A stretch of 64,000 nt of DNA from DASXQK01 sp963757155 (GTDB lineage: Bacteria; Pseudomonadota; Alphaproteobacteria; Dongiales; Dongiaceae). A program made the translations under genes and the position numbers. Under the pieces are notes generated by a model that saw nothing but the letters and a program-made list of their open reading frames with translations, was not told the origin of the DNA and made no database searches. The DNA is taken from assembly GCA_963757155.1 (NCBI GenBank), contig CAVWQS010000013.1, positions 10,419 to 74,418 of the forward strand, given 5' to 3'. Shown in pieces: positions 56,469 through 64,000 of this stretch. Position 1 is the stretch's first letter. Every line of letters begins with the position of its first letter.

Positions 56469-56928
56469 CGTCAGCCTCGGGCAGGTAGCCGTTGACGCGA
56501 ATGGGCAACTCGACCGCCTTACGCCAAGCCAAGTCTTCGGCTATCGCGGCTTTCTCATGCTCTGCGGCTTTCTCTAGCTGCTTTTCGAGCGCGCGACCCT
56601 GGGGCACAACTTTGCCATCGCGCTCGAAGCGAATGATGTTGCAGTCATCGCGGTACTGGCCAGTCGGCAAACCTTCCCGGCGCTTGGCCATATACGAGGC
56701 TTCCAATGCCTTGTGATCGAGGTTCCGCTGATGGATACGCGCCATCGTGGCCGCAGCTTCTTCGTCATCGCGGGCATGGCCCCTGACAATCGGGTCAGGC
56801 CGGCTATCGACCTTAGCGGGTTCGGGCTTGGGCTTCGGGGCGGTCAGAGCGGCAAGAGTCTCGCGGAGCGCGGCCAATTCGGCGGCAAGGGCTGCCTGGT
56901 CTGCAATCAGTTTCTCGGTGAAGTTCAC
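56461..56928 (-). CDS. Orphan coiled-coil protein in the coupled operon
   Basis: 155 residues from a GTG with GGAG eight bases upstream. The N-terminal helix EKLIADQAALAAELAALRETLAAL is a clear coiled coil, followed by a Pro/Lys linker and a charged central region (ATMARIHQRNLDHKALEASYMAKRREGLPTGQYRDDC). No family is recognised. A scaffold- or structure-like phage role would fit the context but is not shown. Confidence 0.55.
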   Translation of the reverse strand: MNFTEKLIADQAALAAELAALRETLAALTAPKPKPEPAKVDSRPDPIVRGHARDDEEAAATMARIHQRNLDHKALEASYMAKRREGLPTGQYRDDCNIIRFERDGKVVPQGRALEKQLEKAAEHEKAAIAEDLAWRKAVELPIRVNGYLPEADDE

Positions 56929-56974
56929 GATAAAAATCTCCAAAATGAAATTGGGTAATGGGTAATGGGTAGGC

Positions 56975-57064
56975 TTACTGAAAGCGTCGCATCTCATCGG
57001 CACGAATCGGCACCGCGAACAGCAGCCTGGCCAGTATCACGGTAATGGTCTCGGCCAGCTTCAT
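56975..57064 (-). CDS. Small 29-residue peptide in the coupled operon
   Basis: MKLAETITVILARLLFAVPI then RADEMRRFQ: a short amphipathic or membrane helix. The ATG overlaps the stop of the preceding gene (ATGA). Confidence 0.4.
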   Translation of the reverse strand: MKLAETITVILARLLFAVPIRADEMRRFQ

Positions 57065-57279
57065 AGGGTTGCGGCGGTGGCGTTCAACGGATCGCGCAGG
57101 ATACCGATGGTCTCATTGGCAGCGGCTAGTTGTACCGCCAGCGTCTGGCTGGCGTCGGCAATGCGGGGATGGGGCCGGCAGGCTTGGTTCGCTCGATCAT
57201 GGGGCCACTACCGGGCGCTCTGGCCACCTGGCGCGGTTTTGGGTCGGGCGGAAGTTGATAGGCTCGATAGGTCGCTCAC
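57061..57279 (-). pseudogene. Small orphan protein, two compensating frameshifts
   Basis: A GTG start with AGGAG overlapping the upstream stop. Read through one extra A (AAAACC, near 57,232) and one missing C (near 57,138), the product is MSDLSSLSTSARPKPRQVAR, then APGSGPMIERTKPAGP and ADASQTLAVQLAAANETIGI. As written it stops after 23 codons. Both changes are in short base runs. Confidence 0.45.
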
Positions 57280-57288
57280 TTGGATCTC

Positions 57289-57519
57289 CTATGTTGGGAT
57301 GTCAGGGCAGTCGCCTTGATGGTCGGGACAGTGGCGGGACGGTGGCGGTGATGATGGACCGGGGCGGGAGTTGGCCCAATGCGCAATCGTCTCATGAAGC
57401 AGCTCGGGGAAGTTTTTCGCGACCATGGCCATCTTGGCGCGATCACCGCCTCTGACCTTGGCCAGCATATGGGCGAGATGAACGCGGCGGGGATCGTGGG
57501 GGACGGTCAGGTTGCTCAT
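57289..57519 (-). CDS. Orphan protein in the coupled operon
   Basis: 76 residues. The ATG overlaps the stop of the preceding gene (ATGA, 57516-57519). The first 50 residues (HDPRRVHLAHMLAKVRGGDR then NFPELLHETIAHWANS) look like a compact helical domain, and the tail is Pro-rich. No family known. Confidence 0.5.
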   Translation of the reverse strand: MSNLTVPHDPRRVHLAHMLAKVRGGDRAKMAMVAKNFPELLHETIAHWANSRPGPSSPPPSRHCPDHQGDCPDIPT

Positions 57520-57724
57520 GTGCCGAGAGCCGTCTTCTTGGCCGTGTAGCCGCTGCCGGAAATTCCTAGCGGCACTACCCCGGATGTCAGAGCAGTCGAA
57601 CCTGAGGCAGCAGCCCGCGTAGCCTGAGTGGCCGCAGCTACAACAGCAGGGTCCACGGAAGTTGGAGGCCGGGTGGAAGCACGGGGGGTGGGGGCTTTGG
57701 AGGCCCGGAGAACATGGCGCCCAT
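57516..57724 (-). pseudogene. Phage-structure-like small protein, one frameshift in a C run
   Basis: The start MGAMFSGPPKPPPP and the end SGVVPLGISGSGYTAKKTAL resemble small head- or tail-completion proteins of podophage-like genomes. A base appears lost in the polyC run near 57,682, and the middle reads RASTRPPTSVDPAVVAAATQ in the second frame. Joined, it has about 69 residues. It follows the terminase-like fragment by two bases and is coupled to the next gene. Confidence 0.4.
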
Positions 57725-57726
57725 GA

Positions 57727-57918
57727 CTAGGCCGCGTCCTTCTCGATCCTGGCCACGATGGCATTGATGTGATCGGCTATGGCGCGGACGCCAGCCTGTA
57801 CGTGGCGCTTTTTCAGCAAGTTAGCCGCGCTTCCCTTGGACCTGTAGCCGGCCAGTCTAACGGCGGCTGTTGGGGCTGCCCCGGCTCCCAGATAATTCAG
57901 GAACGCAAGCTCCCGCTC
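57727..57918 (-). pseudogene. Terminase-small-subunit-like fragment, 5' end at the right boundary
   Basis: The frame reads ERELAFLNYLGAGAAPTAAV, then RLAGYRSKGSAANLLKKRHV and QAGVRAIADHINAIVARIEK to a stop at 57727. The pattern A..A..LAGY....SA.NLLK...VQ..I is that of phage terminase small subunits (helix-turn-helix DNA-recognition part). No start codon lies before the boundary at about 57,918, so the start was probably across the att site in the circular form, or is lost. Confidence 0.45.
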
Positions 57919-58773
57919 AGATCCTCCTGGTCCATGGCCAAATCCTTCGTCTCGACCCTGGTCGGCTTCGCGCTTGCCGACGGGAAGATCCGCAGCCTCG
58001 ACGACCCGGTCAGCGACTATCTGCCGGAGTTGAAGGGCTCCGCCTATGACGGCGTGCCGATCAAGGCCGTGCTGCAGATGTCCTCGGGCGTGGCCTTCAC
58101 CGAGGATTACGTCTCCAGCGTCTCGGATTCCGACCGCATGTGGGACGAGGCCGTCCAGTACAACAAGCAGCCGCTCACCAATTTCCCCCGCGATTCCAAG
58201 CGCGCCGTGCCACCCTTCACCCGCTTCAACTATGCCGGCGTGGATACGGTGGTCCTGGGCTGGCTAGTGTCGCGCGTTACCGGGAAGAGCCTCGCCGAGG
58301 ATCTCTCGGCCAAGCTCTGGGGTCCGCTGGGCATGGAGGCCGATGCCGATTGGATGACCGACGGCCGCGGTCCCCGGGCGAACGAGATCGCCTTCTGCTG
58401 CCTGGACGCCGCCTTGCGCGACTATGCCCGCTTCGGCCTGTTCATGTCCCGGGGCGGCAGCTGGCAGGGCCGCCAGCTCCTGCCCCGCGCCTGGGTCGAT
58501 GCCGCCACGCATTCGGATCGGCCCCAGGTCCAGCCCGGCAAGCTCTATCCCGGCTATCCCCTGGGCTATCAATATCAATGGTGGGTGCTGCCGACCGGGC
58601 CGGAGGAGATCGGCGGCTTCGAAGCGCAGGGCATTTACGGCCAGTTTCTCTATGTCAATCCGGCCGAACAGGTCGTCATCGTCGTGACGAGCGTCTGGCC
58701 CAAGCCCTGGGACGATGGGCTGGAGTTCGAGACCTATGCCGTCTTCGACGCCTTTATAAAGGCGCTGAGGTGA
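57919..58773 (+). pseudogene. Serine hydrolase (beta-lactamase family), 3' fragment
   Basis: Resumes the gene begun at 39,860. It holds the SxxK nucleophile motif in SSWSMAKSFVSTLVGFAL, the Tyr motif in FNYAGVDTVVLGWLV, and a C-terminal GFEAQGIYGQFLYVNP strand in place of the KTG motif. The family includes esterases, amidases (6-aminohexanoate-dimer hydrolase type) and penicillin-binding proteins. A frame extends left to 57769 into the element, but that part has no homology and is a chance fusion. Without its signal peptide the fragment should be inactive. Confidence 0.88.
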
Positions 58774-58823
58774 CGGATCGGCATTAAAGCGCCGGCCATC
58801 GCTACGAACCCTACCGATCCGTC

Positions 58824-58855
58824 ATCCCGGCGAAAGCCGGGATCCAGGGGCCACA
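58824..58855. repeat. Dispersed palindromic repeat
   Basis: GTCATCCCGGCGAAAGCCGG followed by GATCCAGGGG: a variant of the family at 11758 and 37553, in the gap after the hydrolase fragment. Confidence 0.7.
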
Positions 58856-58909
58856 CAGCTCGGTTGGAAGGAAAGGCCGCGTGGGTGGGGAAAATTTCGA
58901 TCAAGTGTT

Positions 58910-59296
58910 TTGATTGAAGCGATGGAAGCCATCCGCAGCGACGGGACCGTCAGTCATCCTGTAGTCGCATTGTCCCCCGTGCGGGTCTTGTTACCTTTCG
59001 CCAAACATTTGTTCGTCGCTGCCATCTCGCACGCGATCCGGTTGCCGCTCTTGGCGTCCGAGACCGGCAAGCCAGCACTGCTGGCGCTCACGATGGCGAC
59101 CGAAGCGTCGGCGCATTCGCGCCAGTTCTACGACGGCGCCGGGAAGCGCATCGGCAGCGCGACGACCGACAGCAGCGGCACGGTCACGAACTACGACGCG
59201 CGAGGCAAGGTCATCAGCCGCGAGATGACGACGGGCAACCAGACCACGATCTACGATGCCAGCGGCCGCAACGTCGGACGATCAAGCGGCAAATGA
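58910..59296 (+). CDS. Small secreted protein with YD-like repeats, start uncertain
   Basis: The C-terminal 65 residues hold three degenerate repeats: SRQFYDGAGKRIGSATTDSS, VTNYDARGKVISRE and TTIYDASGRNVGRS, each a YDxxGr hairpin as in RHS-like repeats. Just before them LLALTMATEASAHS looks like the end of a signal peptide, but the N-terminal part in this frame is not convincing, so the start may be wrong or another indel may lie upstream. Proteins of this build are found in rhizobia and relatives; function unknown. Confidence 0.5.
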   Translation: MIEAMEAIRSDGTVSHPVVALSPVRVLLPFAKHLFVAAISHAIRLPLLASETGKPALLALTMATEASAHSRQFYDGAGKRIGSATTDSSGTVTNYDARGKVISREMTTGNQTTIYDASGRNVGRSSGK

Positions 59297-59438
59297 CTGA
59301 ACCGCTCACGCACCTGACGACGCCGGGCTCGAGCTCATATCCGTCTCGGATCATCGCCTCGGCCGATGCATGGAGTGAACGAAGTTAAAGGCGGATCGAG
59401 ATTGACGAAGGCCCGCCATCGCAGCGTAAACTTGCTGG

Positions 59439-60156
59439 ATGGTCCGTCACTGTATTTTCTGTGATCGAGATGTCGATGCCTGGCTCCCGTTCCACATCAC
59501 GGAGAAGGACGTTTCGCCGTTCCTATGGAAGACCGGGATCACGGGCTCGAACGTGAGTCGTCTCTGGTGCCCGCATTGCCGCTCTTCCGACAGGGAGCGG
59601 CACCTGAGGCTCTACATGGACAAGCTGGCGATCTGGCCGGTCTTCGACGGCGCCGCCGTGCTTCACTTGGCCGCCGAGCCGTCGCTGCGCTCGATCATCC
59701 TGGGCCGGAAGCCGCGCCTGTATGTGATGGGCGACTTGGTGCCGCATTCGCCCGACGTCCACAAAATCAACATGGAAGCACTTCCTTTCGATGTCGGGTC
59801 CCTCGACGTGGTGATATCGAACCACGTTCTCGAGCACCTCGAACGCCCGCTTATCGCGTTGTCGGAAGTTGCTCGCGTGCTCAGGAAGGGCGGACGCTTT
59901 GTCTGCCAGACGCCGTTCGCCGCGCGGCTCTCGCACACCTTCGAGGACTTGAAATCTACAATCGCCGGATGATCGACTGTTTTTCTACGGACAGGACGAT
60001 CACCTGCGTCTGTTCGGCGCCGACATCGAATATTTGATCCGTTATGCGGGTTTTGCCGGGCGCCTGTGGCAGCATGACGAACTGCTTTCAGCAATCGACC
60101 CGGAAGAACTGGGAGTCAACGAACTCGAGCCGTTCTTCGATTTTGTTCGTGAGTAA
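59439..60156 (+). pseudogene. SAM-dependent methyltransferase with N-terminal zinc ribbon, two -1 frameshifts
   Basis: The N-terminal HCIFCDRDVDAW and RLWCPHCRSSDRERH supply a four-Cys zinc ribbon. A class I methyltransferase domain follows, with VLHLAAEPSL, FDVGSLDVVISNHVLEHLE (motif with catalytic Asn/His) and the VLRKGGRFVCQTP strand. Single bases are missing at about 59,949 (GACTTGAAATC) and 59,985 (TTTTT run). With them restored the end reads FYGQDDHLRLFGADIEYLIR to VRE. The substrate is unknown; sugar or glycan methylation is common in this group. Confidence 0.72.
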
Positions 60157-60282
60157 GCGGTGACTGAACGAGCGCACGAGAGAACGCGCATGTGACGCAA
60201 CCGACCTCCCGGCCGGGTGCACCTTGATCTCGTCGCGCCAGCCCCACACTGAAAGCGGAACGGCCGGGGGAAGCTGGGTGGG

Positions 60283-61308
60283 TTACGGCGCCTTCTCCAC
60301 GGGATAGAAGGAGCGGTAGCCGCGACCGCTGTCCTTCTCCACCGCGCTCACGATGACGCCGGCGAAGACCTCGGCATATTCGGGAAAGACGCGGGCGAAA
60401 TCCGTCATCAGCCGCTTGCTGCGCGCTTCCACTTCCTGGTCGTCCTTCCAGTCCGTCGTCTGCCAATTGATCATGAGATAGAGCTGCTGCCGGACGCCGA
60501 CGGGACCGACGGCGAGGATCGTGTAGGTCTTGTCGCCGAGATGCCAGGTGAGGGTGGTCTTGCCCTGCAGGGCGCGGGGCGGCTTCAACTCGGCTATCTC
60601 CGCCCGCAGCTGCGGCCGGAGGGCGAGCTCGAGATCGGGGCCGCGCTCGGCGAGATTGTCGGCCGCGCCATAGAGCAGAGCGGCGTCGAAGCTATGATGG
60701 CGCTTGGCCTGCTCGCGGCCCATATGCCAGAGATCCGCCGCCGATTTGCCGATCATCTCCGTCATGCCGAGATAGATATTCTGCACCTGCCAGTCCTGGC
60801 CATGAATGAGCCAGAGCACGAAGGTGAAGCTGTTGCCCGCGATGTCGCCCTCGATCAGGAGATGGGCCTGGAGCGCCACCGGCTCGACGGCGACGGTCAC
60901 ATATTCCTCCGGCAATCCCACGGCGCCGCAGGTGACGGTCTTGTCCGGTCCGCCGGCGGGGTCGGTCACGAGATAGGCATGAGCGACATGCAGGCCCTGG
61001 ACGGCGCCATAGGATTTCCGCGCCCCGGCGACCATCTGGGCGAATTGATCGGCCGGCAGCTGGCTCTTCATCGCCGCAGTGAAGATGTCATAGGCGTCCT
61101 CGGCTCTTCCTTCGAGGATCGCCTGCACGAAGCTGAGCCCGGTGGCGTCGATGGCCGCCCGCTGGTCCCCGGGGATGGCGTTGTCGACAAGGCAATTCTT
61201 GGCGGCCTCGATCGGCGGCGGGGTTGATTCGGCGACGGCCGGCGCCGCCGCCATGAGGGCAGCCGCGAGGCAGCATATCGCCAGGCGCCCTGAGGCGATA
61301 ATGCTCAC
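60283..61308 (-). CDS. Secreted protein of unknown function
   Basis: 341 residues from the GTG at 61308, whose first 25 residues form a signal peptide ending AVAES. The frame extends upstream to 61359, but then the signal would be buried. The mature part has about 100 residues of DUF4864-like helical pattern (QRAAIDATGLSFVQAILEGRAEDAYDIFTAAMKSQL) and a C-terminal beta-rich half (TTLTWHLGDKTYTILAVGPV). No catalytic motif is seen. Probably periplasmic. Confidence 0.65.
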   Translation of the reverse strand: MSIIASGRLAICCLAAALMAAAPAVAESTPPPIEAAKNCLVDNAIPGDQRAAIDATGLSFVQAILEGRAEDAYDIFTAAMKSQLPADQFAQMVAGARKSYGAVQGLHVAHAYLVTDPAGGPDKTVTCGAVGLPEEYVTVAVEPVALQAHLLIEGDIAGNSFTFVLWLIHGQDWQVQNIYLGMTEMIGKSAADLWHMGREQAKRHHSFDAALLYGAADNLAERGPDLELALRPQLRAEIAELKPPRALQGKTTLTWHLGDKTYTILAVGPVGVRQQLYLMINWQTTDWKDDQEVEARSKRLMTDFARVFPEYAEVFAGVIVSAVEKDSGRGYRSFYPVEKAP

Positions 61309-61448
61309 GCGCGAACTCTCATGGGGACCCTGATCAATGCCTCGCCGGAAAGGCAGCATTGTCGGGAAGAATGGGCGGAAGGCAAGGGAGCGGGAAGCAA
61401 CTGTGCAAATTGTAATCCTTGACCGCGGCCCTCGGTCGAACGGGGTGT

Positions 61449-62105
61449 CTAGCGGAATGGGTGTATCAAGATTTGCCGAGCCAATCGGATGGCATAGGTG
61501 CCGTCCGATAGATCCGTCACGAATAGAAGGAATTCCTCTCGGGTCGTTCCGTCAGGGTCCCTCAGGAAGTACACATAGACCTGGGTGGGCCGGCCCTCCA
61601 TTTCCATGGATTTCGGAGGCTGCTCCGTCACTGTGGCATGTCTGGAAGCGGCGGCCCATACGGCCAGATCAAGGTGGTAGAACGACCCGACCGCCGTGGG
61701 TGGGATTGTGTATTGCCTCCGAATGGCGCAGGTGTGATAGGGCGGCTTTTCGACGGTGAGCAAGTATTTCCTGGAGGAGGCCTGCCCGATCCAACCCTCG
61801 CCCGGATCGGGTCCCAGAAGGTGGCGGAACTCTGCCTCGGTCATGGGCGTCAGATTTTTCTCTTTGGCATAGCTCTCGACGGCGCTGTCGTCGGGGAATC
61901 TTTCGAGACAAGGTTCCCTGAACATGTCGAGGAGCTCCCCGGCCGCCTGCTTCTCCGCCTGTGTCGGAAGCTTGGCTGGCGGAGTCCAGTCGCTGACAAC
62001 TGTAAACGTCTCGCCTCGCGGGCTGGCGCTGCAGGTGGCGAGTGTCAGAAGAAGGGCCAGCGGTAGAACAAGGCGCATCAAGCGCCTATGAGAGCGCGCG
62101 GCCAT
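61449..62105 (-). CDS. Putative lipoprotein
   Basis: 218 residues (a second Met at 62078 is also possible). The signal RLVLPLALLLTLATCSAS ends in a lipobox-like LATC, so the mature protein is probably lipid-anchored. The rest holds PTQAEKQAAGELLDMFREPC and RKYLLTVEKPPYHTCAIRRQ, with two further Cys, and ends LFVTDLSDGTYAIRLARQIL. Similar small envelope proteins occur next to other secreted genes; no function is known. Confidence 0.65.
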   Translation of the reverse strand: MAARSHRRLMRLVLPLALLLTLATCSASPRGETFTVVSDWTPPAKLPTQAEKQAAGELLDMFREPCLERFPDDSAVESYAKEKNLTPMTEAEFRHLLGPDPGEGWIGQASSRKYLLTVEKPPYHTCAIRRQYTIPPTAVGSFYHLDLAVWAAASRHATVTEQPPKSMEMEGRPTQVYVYFLRDPDGTTREEFLLFVTDLSDGTYAIRLARQILIHPFR

Positions 62106-62242
62106 TGGAAGATCCCCCGAACCATTCCCGTCGGACGGGACGCTACCATTGCGCTAGCAAGCCGGCAATATTTCGTGCCGAAGCGTTTCGATTTGGGAGG
62201 GAGGACTATTATTTTCCAGGGAAAGTCATGGCGGGGATTGTT

Positions 62243-62716
62243 TCATGACGCTGTCCCCGGCGCCGGAAAGCGCTGCTTCATTGTAAAGGCCAGCGGATTG
62301 GGGCCCTTGCGCGCCAGGAGGCCCAGGCGCTGACGCGCTTCCTCGACCGTGGGCCGGTGTCTCGCGCCGATCCACCACAGCGCCACGAAGGGACCCTCTG
62401 GCTTGGCGAACCACTGCCGGCGCTTGGCCATGACCGGGGCATGGGCGGTGCGGTAGACGAAGTCGAACAGGCGATCGGCATTCTCCCACACGCTCATGTT
62501 CACGATGACGTTCTCGCCGAAGGGGCGCAGCGAGGTCGCATCATTGCCCTCGCCCTTGAGGCGCCAGATGAAGCCGGGCGCTTCCTCGGCAAGCTCGTTG
62601 ATCCGGTCGAGATTGGCGACGAATTCCGCCAGGCGCGGATCGTCGAGGGGCGCCAGAAGCGTTGCGACGTTGATCTGCGCGAGATGGAATTCCTGTGGGA
62701 CAGTGCGTTGAATCAT
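62243..62716 (-). CDS. DUF3291 family protein
   Basis: 157 residues. The pattern FHLAQINVATLLAPLDDPRL, NELAEEAPGFIWRL, VNMSVWENADRLFDFVYRTA and WFAKPEGPFVALWWI matches DUF3291, a ferredoxin-like fold related to antibiotic-biosynthesis monooxygenases. Its reaction is unknown. It stands alone facing left. Confidence 0.88.
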   Translation of the reverse strand: MIQRTVPQEFHLAQINVATLLAPLDDPRLAEFVANLDRINELAEEAPGFIWRLKGEGNDATSLRPFGENVIVNMSVWENADRLFDFVYRTAHAPVMAKRRQWFAKPEGPFVALWWIGARHRPTVEEARQRLGLLARKGPNPLAFTMKQRFPAPGTAS

Positions 62717-63042
62717 GAGGGCTGTCTCGCCGGGCGGTTGAGCCCCAGGGGTGGTTGGCCCAGCGTGCCGAGGTTACGTGAAAGTGTCTACTTTACACTG
62801 CAACCTCTTAGTGATTGATGGGAATTTATCATTGTATATCAATAACTTAGAAAAATTCGATAGCCAATAGGGTTCTACGGTGTATCACATGGGTAACAAT
62901 AGGCGAAAGTCTAAGTGATGATTGGCTCCTCAAAGGCCTCGCAAGCTCGACCTCCCTTACCTGCCCAATCTAGCCGGCGCCAATGGCGCCATTCTACCCG
63001 TCTGCGGCGCGGGCAACCGGTCTATTCTGGCAGCCCATCACG
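62717..63042. other. Gene-free stretch
   Basis: No gene is seen. An AT-rich patch at about 62,790-62,900 (TTATCATTGTATATCAATAAC) could hold promoters. Confidence 0.4.
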
Positions 63043-63434
63043 ATGGAATCTGAACCCGACACCCGCCCAGCGACGGTCGAGGAAGCGCAACGCAACTCCT
63101 GGACGCCCTCGTCCACTGCAAGCTCCCGCCCAGGAACGCCGATGTTCGGTTCGTCCTCGAGATGCACTGCGCAGCTCAGGATGGGCACGCGATCATGACG
63201 GCAGGACGCCGCGCCTACCTCTGGCGGATCGCCTATCGCTACCAACTCCAACTACCGCCAGAGCTCTCCAGAATAGCGGAAGAGCAACAGGCGGCATCCA
63301 GACGCCACCTAGCCTCGAATAGCTATAGGTCAGCCAGTTGGCCTCATGCGCCACACATGTGCCGGCAACGTCTCGTGGAGTATGATCTCCGCCGGGTTGG
63401 GCCATCTCTGGGAGGCGGCCATGCTCAGCTTTGA
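63043..63434 (+). pseudogene. Orphan protein, one -1 frameshift
   Basis: MESEPDTRPATVEEAQR is in one frame. After one missing base at about 63,093 the second frame reads LLDALVHCKLPPRNADVRFV, then EMHCAAQDGHAIMTAGRRAY and LWRIAYRYQLQLPPELSRIA. The joined helical protein looks like a real gene; the C-terminal 40 residues are less convincing. It overlaps the DUF1488 gene start by 14 bases. No family is recognised. Confidence 0.45.
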
Positions 63435-63696
63435 ACCCGAAAATATCGTTTACGACCGCGCCGAAGGCCTGATGCGCTTCTTCGCGGCCGATGGTGTTGT
63501 GCTCGTTCGGTGTGGCATTTCAATAGCGGCCTTGGCCCAGCTGGAGGACGACGCGCTGGCGGGCCCCCAGGCGATGGTGATCACCTACCATCGGAATCGA
63601 GAACTTATCCAAGACATTTTGGAGCGCAAATACCAAGCGCGTCAGTTTGAGCGCGGCGGCAGTGTGATCGTTCGGCTCGATGATGTCGCCGCGTAG
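63421..63696 (+). CDS. DUF1488 family protein
   Basis: 91 residues from the ATG at 63421, with GGGAGG six bases upstream. The outline FEPENIVYDRAEGLMRFFAA, VVLVRCGISIAALAQLED and HRNRELIQDILERKYQ fits DUF1488, a small alpha/beta protein of unknown role common in proteobacteria. The frame extends left to 63346 without support. Confidence 0.75.
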   Translation: MLSFEPENIVYDRAEGLMRFFAADGVVLVRCGISIAALAQLEDDALAGPQAMVITYHRNRELIQDILERKYQARQFERGGSVIVRLDDVAA

Positions 63697-63720
63697 CTTC
63701 CATGACACGCAACGCACAAG

Positions 63721-63755
63721 AGAAAGCCCCGCTCGGACGAGGGAAGGCGGGGCTT
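63721..63755 (-). terminator. Leftward Rho-independent terminator
   Basis: On the reverse strand AAGCCCCGC pairs with GCGGGGCTT and is followed by TCTCTT. It would end the gene whose stop is at 63844. Confidence 0.7.
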
Positions 63756-63843
63756 AGGGGATGCGAATGCAGCACATCTATAGGCTCTTGCCCGCAACAA
63801 GCCACTCAATGCAGTGTGGGACAACGGACAAATTAAGGGCCGC

Positions 63844-64000
63844 TCACCTGGACTGAGAACCGTCTAGCACTCGGGAATACTGTTCGCCACGTCCCAGTTC
63901 GCTTTGGGACAGAGCTTTCTGCCACGTTCGGTCAGAAACATTTCTTAGCACGACGTACGGCAAACCATCGACGCCCGCATACTGAGAAACAACCTCCCAG
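63844..64000 (-). CDS. C-terminal part of an unidentified gene cut by the window edge
   Basis: An open frame of 51 codons from the window end to TGA at 63844-63846: EVVSQYAGVDGLPYVVLRNV, then SDRTWQKALSQSELGRGEQY. A terminator stands 90 bases downstream in the right direction. The start and identity are outside the window. Confidence 0.4.
   Translation of the reverse strand, partial: WEVVSQYAGVDGLPYVVLRNVSDRTWQKALSQSELGRGEQYSRVLDGSQSR

Larger units (their letters stand above)
40241..57918. mobile_element. Integrated element (decayed prophage or phage-satellite-like), about 17.7 kb
   Basis: The boundaries are set by the split serine hydrolase: its frame leaves off at about 40,240 and resumes at about 57,919 with no residues clearly lost. 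A tyrosine integrase sits just inside the left end facing inward. Inside are a primase-helicase, MucR and IHF homologues, an IS110, small orphan genes, and a right-end leftward operon headed by a terminase-small-subunit-like fragment. Base composition is visibly less GC-rich than the flanks. No attachment repeat longer than about eight bases was found by eye, so the exact att core is unknown. Confidence 0.85.

Noticed and set aside
57769..57918. Apparent start region of the hydrolase fragment (ATG at 57769)
   Set aside because: This part lies within the element, has no similarity to the enzyme, and is antisense to the terminase-like fragment. It is a chance open frame.
40225..57940. Direct repeat (att core) at the element ends
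   Set aside because: Comparison by eye of both ends gave only matches of about six to eight bases (for example CCTGGT, AAGCT), no more than expected by chance.

Overview
The window looks like chromosomal DNA of a GC-rich alphaproteobacterium, most probably of the Rhodospirillales type. This is inferred from codon use, the class II DAHP synthase, the second-type glutamyl-tRNA synthetase, a MucR-family regulator and the many dispersed palindromic repeats of the 'gtcattcccgcgaaagcggg' kind. No rRNA is present and there is one tRNA, Val(CAC).

Region 1 to 29.8 kb is ordinary, mostly intact host sequence. It holds a trans-sulfuration enzyme (cut by the window edge), a cupin, gph, the glmU-glmS pair for UDP-GlcNAc synthesis, a copper locus (periplasmic multicopper oxidase and a CopZ-like chaperone with divergent MerR-type promoters), gabD, an ABC exporter pair, glutathione reductase, class II DAHP synthase, nicotinate phosphoribosyltransferase, a KimA-like permease, a bicupin with a divergent AraC regulator, a TetR/MFS/DUF427 unit with matching operators, mntH, nadE and gltX.

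Region 29.9 to 39.4 kb holds cysS, a small secreted protein, a HlyU-like protein, a class 3 lipase with a C-terminal IPT/TIG domain, a cytochrome P460-like protein, an old-yellow-enzyme family reductase, cimA, trmJ and rpsD. Between 29.9 and 36.2 kb nearly every gene except the HlyU-like one is broken by single-base frameshifts, mostly +1. Essential genes (cysS here, glmU at 5.3 kb) are among them, so sequence error is more likely than mass gene decay.

Region 40.24 to 57.92 kb is a roughly 17.7 kb integrated element. It splits a serine beta-lactamase-family hydrolase gene just before its SxxK motif: the 5' part lies at 39,860-40,240 and the 3' part at 57,919-58,773. The element carries a tyrosine integrase at its left end, a frameshifted IS110 transposase, a TIR/deoxyribosyltransferase-fold candidate effector, a membrane protein, a MucR regulator with a nonsense codon, an IHF-beta homologue, a RepB-primase/RecA-like helicase protein followed by iteron-like repeats, several small orphan genes and, at the right end, a translationally coupled leftward operon that starts with a terminase-small-subunit-like fragment. 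This reads as a decayed prophage or phage-satellite-like element.

Region 58.8 to 64 kb is host accessory sequence: a YD-repeat-like secreted protein, a zinc-ribbon methyltransferase (two frameshifts), two secreted proteins, a DUF3291 protein, a DUF1488 protein and a gene cut by the right window edge.
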